DNA of 12,212 bases, taken from positions 1 to 12,212 of the forward strand of contig JAJFMC010000343.1 in assembly GCA_021772365.1 (NCBI GenBank). Reading direction: 5' to 3'. The stretch's first letter is position 1, and the number at the start of each line of letters is the position of its first letter. The stretch is from Chlamydiota bacterium. Its GTDB lineage: Bacteria > Chlamydiota > Chlamydiia > Chlamydiales > Criblamydiaceae. The translations under genes and the position numbers were made by a program. Below the pieces are notes generated by a model. That model searched no databases. It saw only the letters and a program-made list of their open reading frames with translations, and had not been told where the DNA came from. Of this stretch, positions 5,324 through 12,212 are shown piece by piece.

Positions 5324-5370
5324 ATATAGATTAGAGGTTTTTAAAAAAATCTTTAATATTTGATGCCCTG

Positions 5371-6759
5371 TTATTTGACGATTTCATTAAGTGACTTTTT
5401 AAGTTTCCGACAAATAGCACCAAGTTCGTGGTTTTCTGTCTCAGCAAGACCTTTGATGCGTTTGACGCTACTCATTACTGTGGAATGGTCGCGGTTGAAG
5501 ATATCACCGATTTTCATAAACGGAAGGTTGAGCTGGTCACGACAGAGGTACATCGCAACTTGTCGAGGTAAAGCACACTCACGGCTCTGAGACTTACCTA
5601 ATATATCGTCAGTAGTAATTCCATAATCCTCAGACACTGCTTTAATAATACGTTCCGGTGTTAAAGCTTTTTGCTCTTCTTCTGTGATGAGGTCCTTGAG
5701 AGTGTGCCTCACCATGGGTATGGTCAGTGATGTAGGACTGAAATGCGGCGATTTGTTGTTAAGATGAGTGCGGAGGATTAGTGCTTCAAGTGCTTGTATA
5801 GACGATGCCGTATTGTGAAATGTTTCGATGAGAAACTCTGCAATCGTTTTGCGTAATTTAAAATTCAGGGAGTTCGCTTTGAAGTCGAGAATTTCACGAA
5901 CGTGCTCTTTTGTATAATGTTGAATGTCTAGCGCAATTCCCCACTCAAAACGACTAATAAGTCTAGGCTCGATATGCTGCAACCCTGACGGTGCGCAGTT
6001 AGAGCTAAGGATAATGAGTTTATGGGCCAGATGTAATGTGTTAAACGTATGAAAAAATTCTTCTTGTGTCGCACCTTTCCTAGAAAATTGGTGAATGTCA
6101 TCAATGATGAGAGCGTCTACGTTACGATAGGCTTGGCGAAAGGTACTCATTTCTCCTGCACGAATAGCAGAAACAACATGGTCAGTAAAGGTTTCTGACC
6201 GTGAATAGATAACATTCTTCCCATGGCGGCGAAGAATGTGTGTTGCCGCCATCAACAGGTGACTTTTTCCACTTCCCGCCTCGCCAAATATATAGAGTGG
6301 GTTAAACGTGGGCCCATTGGCAGGAGGAGGCTTGAGAGTACGTGATTCCAAATCATAACCGACAATCTCCGCAATCACTTTAGTCGGAATCTCATTATGG
6401 TTGTTTGTAACGAGATTTTCGAAAGTATGATTGGGGTCTATAGTATTAAAACTCATCCTAAACGGAGAGCGGGTATTAGAATCATTTTTCTTGAGGGTGG
6501 CTTGATTAGCCGGGGGCTCCTTTTCGCCAGCGACTTTGATATGGATTTTGATGAGCTTGTTATTGTTATTCAAAAGCCGCATTTTGGCTTTAGAACGTAT
6601 ATGCTCTTCGAACCAAAGTATTTGAAAGGAATCCTTTGCTTCGAGATACAAGTTGCATGCATCAAACTTCACAACCATAAGGGGACGTAACCATTTGGCT
6701 ATGGTGACTTTCCCGAGCTCAATTTCAAGTAATGTTAAGAAATTATCCCAAGCTTTCAT
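5371..6759 (-). CDS. dnaA: Chromosomal replication initiator DnaA
   Basis: A 462-residue, full-length DnaA. An N-terminal interaction domain (about 1-75) is followed by a short linker. The AAA+ ATPase domain (about 105-340) has Walker A GEAGSGKS at 159-166, Walker B LIIDDIH at 217-223, the sensor-like LIILSSN at 248-254, and the arginine-finger segment PRLISRFEWG at 265-274. The DNA-binding domain IV (about 365-462) carries the family signature IGDIFNRDHSTV at 417-428. The protein binds DnaA boxes, forms an ATP filament and opens oriC. Chlamydiae carry two DnaA paralogues. The position next to yidC fits the one called dnaA1 in Chlamydia, but which copy drives initiation cannot be told here. 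Its ATG has no strong ribosome site. It lies 76 bases after yidC on the same strand, with a TGTACA dyad in the gap that could control it separately. Confidence 0.95.
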   Translation of the reverse strand: MKAWDNFLTLLEIELGKVTIAKWLRPLMVVKFDACNLYLEAKDSFQILWFEEHIRSKAKMRLLNNNNKLIKIHIKVAGEKEPPANQATLKKNDSNTRSPFRMSFNTIDPNHTFENLVTNNHNEIPTKVIAEIVGYDLESRTLKPPPANGPTFNPLYIFGEAGSGKSHLLMAATHILRRHGKNVIYSRSETFTDHVVSAIRAGEMSTFRQAYRNVDALIIDDIHQFSRKGATQEEFFHTFNTLHLAHKLIILSSNCAPSGLQHIEPRLISRFEWGIALDIQHYTKEHVREILDFKANSLNFKLRKTIAEFLIETFHNTASSIQALEALILRTHLNNKSPHFSPTSLTIPMVRHTLKDLITEEEQKALTPERIIKAVSEDYGITTDDILGKSQSRECALPRQVAMYLCRDQLNLPFMKIGDIFNRDHSTVMSSVKRIKGLAETENHELGAICRKLKKSLNEIVK

Positions 6760-6774
6760 AATTTAAGGTTTCTC

Positions 6775-6788
6775 TGTACATCTGTACA
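6775..6788 (-). promoter_or_regulatory. TGTACA-N2-TGTACA dyad upstream of dnaA
   Basis: Two TGTACA hexamers, each self-complementary, are separated by two bases. This gives a 14-base near-perfect inverted and direct repeat whose near edge is 15 bases before the dnaA start codon. Such a symmetric site between yidC and dnaA is placed like an operator. On the minus strand AT-rich sequence with -10-like TATACT lies just upstream, but no clean -35 box accompanies it. The binding protein is unknown. Confidence 0.4.
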
Positions 6789-6835
6789 CAATAAACGTAG
6801 TATAAACGCTATTAAATGAACAAGATTTAATGTAA

Positions 6836-9364
6836 TTATCTGTTCGCCTTTTTCTGTTTACCTTTTGGCGGTGTCACGTCGACAATAACGTCTTTCTGAT
6901 CAGGTGTTTTCATCTGACGCTTGTTCCACCATTGCTGTACCATCCCCAATGACATCGAAGACATCCAGTAGAGGTTAAGGCCTGATGGGAAATTGTAGAA
7001 TAACCACGTGAACATAATTGCCATCATATTTCCCATCATTCGCTGCTGCTTCTGCTGCTCTGTCCACTGACTCTTATCTTTCGGAAGTGGTGACATCACC
7101 CTAGGCTGGATGAACATGATTGCTCCCAATATTACCGGTAATAAATGGAACTGCGTTCCAATTACAGGGAGAGGGGTGCTCCAACTAAATAAAACATCAG
7201 GTGCAGCCAAGTCATCAATCCAACCAGGAATGAAGGTGGCACCACGAAGTTGGAACGAAGATTTCAATAGGTCAAACATCCCTATCAAAAACGGCATCTG
7301 TATCAATAATGGAAAGCATCCACCTGTCATCCCGGAAAGAGGGTTTACCCCTTCTTCCTTATAAACATTGAGGATCTCCATCTGAGATTTTTTAGGGTCG
7401 TTTTTGTACTTCGCTTGTATCGCTTGAATTTTTGGCATGATCTGCTGCGTACGGAGCATCGAGCGTGTAGACCAAGCATTCAACGGATAAAGCATCAACC
7501 GTAAAGCTACAGTAAGAAGGATAATAGAAAATGCCCAAGAGCCCGTCAATTGATAGAAGAAATTCATCAACAGAAAAAGAAATTTAGCGAAAGGCTCGGA
7601 AATAAAAGCGAACCAACCGTGAAAAGTTTGACAGGCAATATAGTCTGGATTATATCCCGTTTCATCGTCAGCATACGCGGCATCTACAGCTTTTAATATC
7701 GGTGTAGAAAATGGCCCTGCAAAAATGCGGAACTCCATTGTGCCTCCTTTAGACCATAGAGGAAGCATTAGTTGGTAACCCGGGTAATCTTTTGCGGGAA
7801 AGCGGTCGTAATCCTGACCAATTTCAACGAGGCGTGTAGGAATCTGGGACCCTGAAATATACTGTGCACGGTATCCCGGATCGATCGTTGTCAAGGGGTC
7901 GACAATCAAACCAAAGAAACCATTTGAATCGCATACCCAATCTGGCGATATCGATGCTATTGTTGACGTGTCGGTAGGAAGGTCGATAAGCTTGACTTCA
8001 GATTTTTCACCACGTGTAATGCGATATTTCAAAGCTGGGGATGTACTGTTAGAAATGAGCTCGACCTCAGGGATACCGCTTGTTAGCCATAAACCTCTGC
8101 TATTACCTTCAACGTTGATCGTTAAGTTGATTGTGTATGGCGCTATCTCAGTGTCAAGACTGTATGTCTTAGTGATGCGTCGGTTTTCCTGCGTTGCCTC
8201 GAAGGTTATAGAACTTTTGTCGAAATGCTTTACTTCAAATACTAGCTCTGCAAGCTCTGGGTATTCCGAAACGATATTTAAGGTGTAAAATTTTGGATCG
8301 ATCTTGACAGATTTGTATTGGCCGACTTCGATGAGATCCCTGCGAATGAGAGGGTAGTAACCACCAAGCTCTCCTTCATCATGCTCGACAAACGGGCCAC
8401 CTGGCGTTGAAGAATGCGTGAAGAACGGGTGTGCAGGAAAGTGTGCGTTGTAAGGGTGATTTTCGACCATGTCACGGTCAAACCCAATCTCTTTTACAAC
8501 ACTTTTTGTATTTGTCTCGGTCTCAAAAGGGAGGTTGATTTCTACAAGGGCTCCACCGTAGCTGGAAAAAACTAACTGTTGGTAATCGTTTTCAAGGACA
8601 TAGTATGTTTCTGCAGGCTGTTCACCATTTGTTGTGACGACTCGTTTCGGTGGTTTGACAACAGCTGTTGCTATTGTCGATGATTCGTTCAAATAGTAGA
8701 GACGTTTATCTACTTCTTGATAAATCGCAACGGGAAGGTAACCTTTGTCTGTTTTAAATAAGACAATTGAGTCTTCATGTGGAGGTTCAAGAGGTCGATC
8801 ACCATTAATAGCAACTTCCTTCTTTAGATTGTAAATCGCATCGGCAGGAAGTGAGAAGTGGCCATCCGTATATTCTGCAAATGTAATCGAATAAGGCTTT
8901 CCATCATTCTTTGGCGAAAGTGTCAGTAACTGTAGACCAAACTGTCCCCAATCTGGGATTTGGGCAATGTTAAGAGGGGTGTGCTCACCACTATAATATA
9001 TTACCGGATAACCCTTTCCTTGAGGTTGGTTAGCTAACGTGTAAGTTTTAGAACCGCTGTACACCTTTGCCGGGAGTTGTTTATCCCAAGCTATCGTTAA
9101 AATAGAGTCTTCAGAACTAATTCCAGAATTCAAGAAGTCTCTTTCAGAGGTGTCTGAATAAATCTTAGCAATGGGAAGGTCACTAGGCGAAACGGCTCTC
9201 TGTTGAATCAGGGTTTCAAGCTGCTTGATTTTTTGTTTCTTTTTGACAACTTGCTGTTCTTTCCACTGTTTTGAACTTTCCTGACTCTGATAGTCAAAGA
9301 AAGTATTAACTAAAAAAAGAGAAAGACTCAGAGCAACAACAAATAGGAGGGTGCGTTTGTCCAT
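6836..9364 (-). CDS. yidC: Membrane protein insertase YidC/OxaA
   Basis: An 842-residue inner-membrane insertase that places membrane proteins in the bilayer alone or with SecYEG. An N-terminal signal-anchor helix (residues 5-23) is followed by a Lys/Gln-rich, probably coiled segment (31-55). A very large periplasmic domain (about 60-575) follows; its second half resembles the beta-sandwich of the 60-kDa YidC P1 domain (YGGALVEINL at 269-278). The conserved C-terminal insertase core is at about 580-815. The core shows LTVALRLMLYPL at 617-628, with the groove arginine Arg622. A coiled cytoplasmic hairpin with MPKIQAIQAKYK lies at 643-654, EEGVNPLSGMTGGCFPLLIQMPF at 670-692, and the last helices, including SGLNLYWMSS, near 780-810. 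The tail is basic (KGKQKKANR). E. coli YidC has 548 residues; the enlarged periplasmic part is typical of chlamydial homologues. The start is fixed by the signal anchor. The gene is followed by dnaA. Confidence 0.95.
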   Translation of the reverse strand: MDKRTLLFVVALSLSLFLVNTFFDYQSQESSKQWKEQQVVKKKQKIKQLETLIQQRAVSPSDLPIAKIYSDTSERDFLNSGISSEDSILTIAWDKQLPAKVYSGSKTYTLANQPQGKGYPVIYYSGEHTPLNIAQIPDWGQFGLQLLTLSPKNDGKPYSITFAEYTDGHFSLPADAIYNLKKEVAINGDRPLEPPHEDSIVLFKTDKGYLPVAIYQEVDKRLYYLNESSTIATAVVKPPKRVVTTNGEQPAETYYVLENDYQQLVFSSYGGALVEINLPFETETNTKSVVKEIGFDRDMVENHPYNAHFPAHPFFTHSSTPGGPFVEHDEGELGGYYPLIRRDLIEVGQYKSVKIDPKFYTLNIVSEYPELAELVFEVKHFDKSSITFEATQENRRITKTYSLDTEIAPYTINLTINVEGNSRGLWLTSGIPEVELISNSTSPALKYRITRGEKSEVKLIDLPTDTSTIASISPDWVCDSNGFFGLIVDPLTTIDPGYRAQYISGSQIPTRLVEIGQDYDRFPAKDYPGYQLMLPLWSKGGTMEFRIFAGPFSTPILKAVDAAYADDETGYNPDYIACQTFHGWFAFISEPFAKFLFLLMNFFYQLTGSWAFSIILLTVALRLMLYPLNAWSTRSMLRTQQIMPKIQAIQAKYKNDPKKSQMEILNVYKEEGVNPLSGMTGGCFPLLIQMPFLIGMFDLLKSSFQLRGATFIPGWIDDLAAPDVLFSWSTPLPVIGTQFHLLPVILGAIMFIQPRVMSPLPKDKSQWTEQQKQQRMMGNMMAIMFTWLFYNFPSGLNLYWMSSMSLGMVQQWWNKRQMKTPDQKDVIVDVTPPKGKQKKANR

Positions 9365-9421
9365 AGTGATTTGACTTCTCGTGGGTGATTAATAGAATGA
9401 ATAGCTTAACATAAAGTCCGG

Positions 9422-9454
9422 AAAAACCACAAGAGAACAGAGATTCTTTGTGGT
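9422..9454 (-). terminator. Terminator between the ankyrin-repeat gene and yidC
   Basis: On the minus strand ACCACAA (9448-9454) pairs with TTGTGGT (9426-9432) across a 15-base loop, and four to five T follow. It lies 85 bases after the stop of the ankyrin-repeat gene and ahead of yidC, so the two are probably separate transcripts. The loop is long and the T run short, so strength is uncertain. Confidence 0.5.
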
Positions 9455-9539
9455 AAATGAGTTTTTGATGAAAAAAACTACAACCTAAATGGTAAAGTCA
9501 TCAAGAATATCCAAAGTGGAACGGGGCCGCACAGAAAAT

Positions 9540-12212
9540 TTAGTCGATGATACCAAAGAGCGTAGGCTGATCACTTTCTTGCTGAAATTCATCAATGGCT
9601 TTTGTAGTAAGAGGGCCTGGCTCAGTATCCATGTAGTTCTTTAAAATAGCATTGACACCAGACTCACCTGCATTGGCCTTGGTTAAATTCAGAAACTCTT
9701 TTAACGTACTTGCTATGTCATCTTTTTCACTTTCAGCTGCAGTATCGGGATTGAGTTGATCCAAAGTATATTCTAGCGCTAAATGAGGGTGAGCCGAGGA
9801 GGTTAAAATTGTAATAGCAAAAATCGCATAGTTACTATAATCTTTATTTTCCCACAGTTCATTAAAGCGCTTGTGAATATTCTCAACAGTCTTTTTACGT
9901 GACTTCCAAAGGGACACAGCGTAGGTGAATCTAGACTCGCTAATGTAGGCTTTCATGGTTTCATCATCACAAACTTCAATCAAGCGTTTGGAAGCGAGGC
10001 GAAGAAGATGGTGGCGATTTAATTTTGGAAGGTTAGTAATTGTAGTTAGGCTTTCGCCAAGATTGTTTTCTCCAGCTGCTTCAAGAGCTGTAGCCAGCTC
10101 ATCTGCTATGCTCTTGCAATCTTCATCATTAGCCACCAATGTCGCAAGCCCAATATCTTGACCGAGTTTGTCTAATTTTAGTTCGGAGTGTTTTTTGATA
10201 TTTTCGTCTACTTTCGAGAGATTACCTTTTCCCCAAGAGTACAGCATCCCAGACTTCACTTGCTTGTACTGGGCTAACGCCGCCTCTTTGTCATCTAGCA
10301 TTTCCATCATCTGGTGTCGGAAATAGGCAAGGTAACAAAATGCAGAGCAAGTTCCAGAGCTTTGCTTTTGCTCATAGTCTGCTTCGTGAATAGATGGCTT
10401 TTCTCTGATACCACCAATCTCTTCCAAACTCTCCAAAAAGTCATAGGTGCAACTCACATGTTTTGAGTAACTTTGAGTAGCGCAGCAATCACTCACTAAC
10501 TTTTCGTTATTTAATTTTTCCCAAGGGATTTTGTTGATGGTGATGTAGGTTTGAAACTTATTCGTTTTTTTCCATTGCGCATGATTTCTTACAACACCCC
10601 TACCTGTATTATAGAGCGTGAAAGAACATTCGTTATCGGAATCGCGTTGTACATAACAGAGCATTGCATGAACTGGGGAGATCAATGGTACAAGTAGCGA
10701 GTCCCCAACTTTAAGGGCTGAGAGCTTTTGATCTAGTATCTGATAATTATATCGATTGTTGTAAAAATAGAGTGTTAAAGGCTCGCGAATCTCCGATGCG
10801 ATTTTCGTCAAACGATTTTTTACCTCATTGTTTTCGAGGAGGGACGTGGCGTAGCTTTCCATAGCATGTGCGAGTACAACTGAGGTGAAACTCTGTTCAA
10901 GCCCATCATAATTCTGTTGCGATACTTTAGGGACAATCATTTTGTCGAGAAGTAAATGGAACTGGATTTTATTAGCATATAAAGGTTGGTCTTTAATAGA
11001 AAAGCTATTGTAATGAGCTCTAAAATGACCTGCTTTAGCTAAAGAGTAGAGAATTACTTCCTTTAACCACCCTTTATAATTGTTTTCATGAAACGCATTT
11101 TCTGGAGAGCTGCCTAGTTCAGCCACATATTCGTCTAATTCGTACAGGGAGGCTAACATTGCAGCTAGGTTTACTTCTTCTGCAATGGCCTCCACCTGAT
11201 GATACCCAAGCTTGCGCAGCTCGTTCAGGTTGTCGCGGATTTTACGGATACTGAACATGTTAGATATGGTGTATTCGGGATGGTTTGGATCTTTCCATCT
11301 CGAAATTATAGAAACATCACTGCCTATTTCTTCACAAATTTTAAGGGGTTCACCTGGAAATAGGCTTTCGAGCTTTTCTTTTAGCCACTCAGGGCAGTAC
11401 TCTGATTCTAGAATATCGCTAACTACATTTATCGAAGGTAAGTGATAAAGTTCGGGAGAGTTTACAAATTCCTCTATTATCTGCTTGGAATTATCGTCAG
11501 ATAGACCTAGGATTAGTAGGTACAAAACTAATCTATGACGGTAGCTTGAAGATACCTCCACTTTGTGATCAACAAATACTTCGATCAGGTCTAAGTCTTC
11601 TTCGGAAATTTCCAATTCCTCTAGGTCTCCATCGAAAAGATCAAAGGCACCTAGATTTCCTTTGGAAAGTGCCAATTCAAATGCTCGCTTTGGAGATAGG
11701 CTACTGTCAATTAGTGGGTCTGCTCCTTTTTTCAGTAACTCGTTCACTAAAGTATAGTCCTTCAACAACACAGCTTGATGTAGGCTAGTGGTTTTTTTAT
11801 CGGGTGATTGCTCGTTGATATTTGCTCCGTGTTCGTAACAGATGAGGGAGACTGCACGAATCTTGGACCTAGGGTTTTTAGCAAGGTAAAGGTGCAAAGG
11901 TAGGTCGTCTTTAAAAACTGTTTTCTGGTCAGCTTTTGCCACTGCAACATTCAGAAACTCATAGGAATTCTCGTTTTTCAAAAACTGTCGTACTTTGACT
12001 GGATGCTGATCAAACAGTGCTTTTAGAAACTGTGTATGGGCTGATTGGGAGATCTCGTGATACTGTTCTGTAGGCTGGCCTGTTGTATGGAAATTCGATA
12101 GTTCTTTCAGGTGGTCCATGATCTCTATTAGACAACCAGGGTCATTAGGCTTATCCTTTAGCAAAGCTTCTATTTGGGCAAGGATTGTGGCAGGATAGAA
12201 GGGCTGAATTTC
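9540..12212 (-). CDS. Ankyrin-repeat protein with a possible clan CE-like cysteine peptidase site (5' end missing)
   Basis: At least 890 residues. The frame is open to the right edge (16 codons beyond a TTG at 12164, no stop), so the true start lies outside the window. Residue numbers below count from that TTG. Residues about 85-185 contain two to three ankyrin repeats (PLHLYLAKN...YEHGANIN; SLHQAVLLKDYTLVNELLKKGADP; a weaker third). Residues about 190-480 and 630-874 are helical and unrecognised. The middle block has VPLISPVHAMLCYV (His499), LYNTGRG (Asn519) and QKQSSGTCSAFCYLAY (Gln599/Gln601, Cys606). The His-(Asn/Asp)-Gln-x4-6-Cys order is that of Ulp1/adenain/YopJ-type (clan CE) enzymes. 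No signal peptide or membrane helix is seen. Ankyrin proteins with protease-like domains are common among effectors of intracellular bacteria; effector status and catalytic activity are inference. The domain could instead be a different, undescribed family. A terminator follows at 9422-9454. Confidence 0.75.
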   Translation of the reverse strand, partial: EIQPFYPATILAQIEALLKDKPNDPGCLIEIMDHLKELSNFHTTGQPTEQYHEISQSAHTQFLKALFDQHPVKVRQFLKNENSYEFLNVAVAKADQKTVFKDDLPLHLYLAKNPRSKIRAVSLICYEHGANINEQSPDKKTTSLHQAVLLKDYTLVNELLKKGADPLIDSSLSPKRAFELALSKGNLGAFDLFDGDLEELEISEEDLDLIEVFVDHKVEVSSSYRHRLVLYLLILGLSDDNSKQIIEEFVNSPELYHLPSINVVSDILESEYCPEWLKEKLESLFPGEPLKICEEIGSDVSIISRWKDPNHPEYTISNMFSIRKIRDNLNELRKLGYHQVEAIAEEVNLAAMLASLYELDEYVAELGSSPENAFHENNYKGWLKEVILYSLAKAGHFRAHYNSFSIKDQPLYANKIQFHLLLDKMIVPKVSQQNYDGLEQSFTSVVLAHAMESYATSLLENNEVKNRLTKIASEIREPLTLYFYNNRYNYQILDQKLSALKVGDSLLVPLISPVHAMLCYVQRDSDNECSFTLYNTGRGVVRNHAQWKKTNKFQTYITINKIPWEKLNNEKLVSDCCATQSYSKHVSCTYDFLESLEEIGGIREKPSIHEADYEQKQSSGTCSAFCYLAYFRHQMMEMLDDKEAALAQYKQVKSGMLYSWGKGNLSKVDENIKKHSELKLDKLGQDIGLATLVANDEDCKSIADELATALEAAGENNLGESLTTITNLPKLNRHHLLRLASKRLIEVCDDETMKAYISESRFTYAVSLWKSRKKTVENIHKRFNELWENKDYSNYAIFAITILTSSAHPHLALEYTLDQLNPDTAAESEKDDIASTLKEFLNLTKANAGESGVNAILKNYMDTEPGPLTTKAIDEFQQESDQPTLFGIID

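Larger units (their letters stand above)
4921..5370. other. 450-bp intergenic region with mobile-element debris
   Basis: No intact gene. It holds a transposase C-terminal relic (4952-5062), copy 2 of the dispersed inverted repeat (5110-5136), a 41-codon open stretch without a start (5104-5229), a near-consensus DnaA-box-like TAATCCACA (5287-5295) and a 14-bp palindrome (5310-5323). ahcY and dnaA converge here, but I see no convincing intrinsic terminator for either. It reads as a decayed insertion scar. Confidence 0.65.

Noticed and set aside
4921..5370. Replication origin next to dnaA
   Set aside because: Only one near-consensus DnaA-box-like site (TAATCCACA) and one poor one are present, with no cluster and no AT-rich repeat array. 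A transposase relic explains the non-coding stretch better.
9955..10161. 68-codon plus-strand frame opposite the ankyrin-repeat gene
   Set aside because: Ser/Arg-rich composition, no ribosome site, and fully inside a long well-formed gene on the other strand. The other short antisense frames inside ahcY, dnaA, yidC and the iron-sulfur gene were rejected for the same reasons.
1..12212. CRISPR array, prophage or toxin-antitoxin module
   Set aside because: No regularly spaced repeats, phage structural or integrase genes, or paired small toxin/antitoxin frames are seen on either strand.

Overview
The window looks like part of a chromosome from the phylum Chlamydiae, most likely one of the amoeba-associated ('environmental') lineages rather than Chlamydia proper. 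The evidence is the gene set dnaA, a very large yidC/oxaA and lgt, which as I recall lie together in Chlamydiaceae. The DnaA and YidC sequences fit that reading. The DNA is moderately AT-rich by eye, intergenic gaps are short, and there is a large ankyrin-repeat protein of the kind host-associated bacteria carry. Genus cannot be decided from the sequence alone.

Layout, left to right. 1-122: 3' end of a probable four-helix-bundle (23S rRNA intervening-sequence-type) protein. 123-340: no gene; short palindromes, one member of a dispersed inverted repeat, and a hairpin. 341-1218 (minus): a two-gene iron-sulfur operon, transcribed from a recognisable promoter at 1307-1335. It encodes a [2Fe-2S] ferredoxin followed by a DUF1858-IscA fusion protein. 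1438-2164 (plus): fluC/crcB fluoride channel and a DUF190 protein, divergent from the ferredoxin. 2186-3298 (minus): lgt with a large loop insertion and a nine-base homopolymer tract. 3328-3443 (minus): tRNA-Pro(TGG) with its own terminator, directly upstream of lgt. 3586-4920 (plus): ahcY, S-adenosylhomocysteine hydrolase. 4921-5370: a 450-bp non-coding stretch holding the decayed C-terminus of an ISL3-like transposase, a second copy of the inverted repeat, a 41-codon unexplained frame and a 14-bp palindrome. 5371-9364 (minus): dnaA preceded by yidC, with a TGTACA dyad between them. 9540-12212 (minus): a protein of at least 890 residues with N-terminal ankyrin repeats and a His/Asn/Gln/Cys pattern resembling clan CE cysteine peptidases. 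It runs off the right edge.

How the genes fit together. YidC and Lgt are envelope biogenesis factors (membrane insertion, lipoprotein maturation). DnaA is the replication initiator. Ferredoxin plus the IscA-like protein form a small Fe-S unit, and FluC protects against fluoride. AhcY clears the S-adenosylhomocysteine left by methyltransferases. The most novel item is the ankyrin-repeat protein, a candidate host-directed effector with a possible Ulp1/YopJ-like active site. The 4921-5370 scar suggests that the neighbourhood around ahcY was rearranged by a mobile element.
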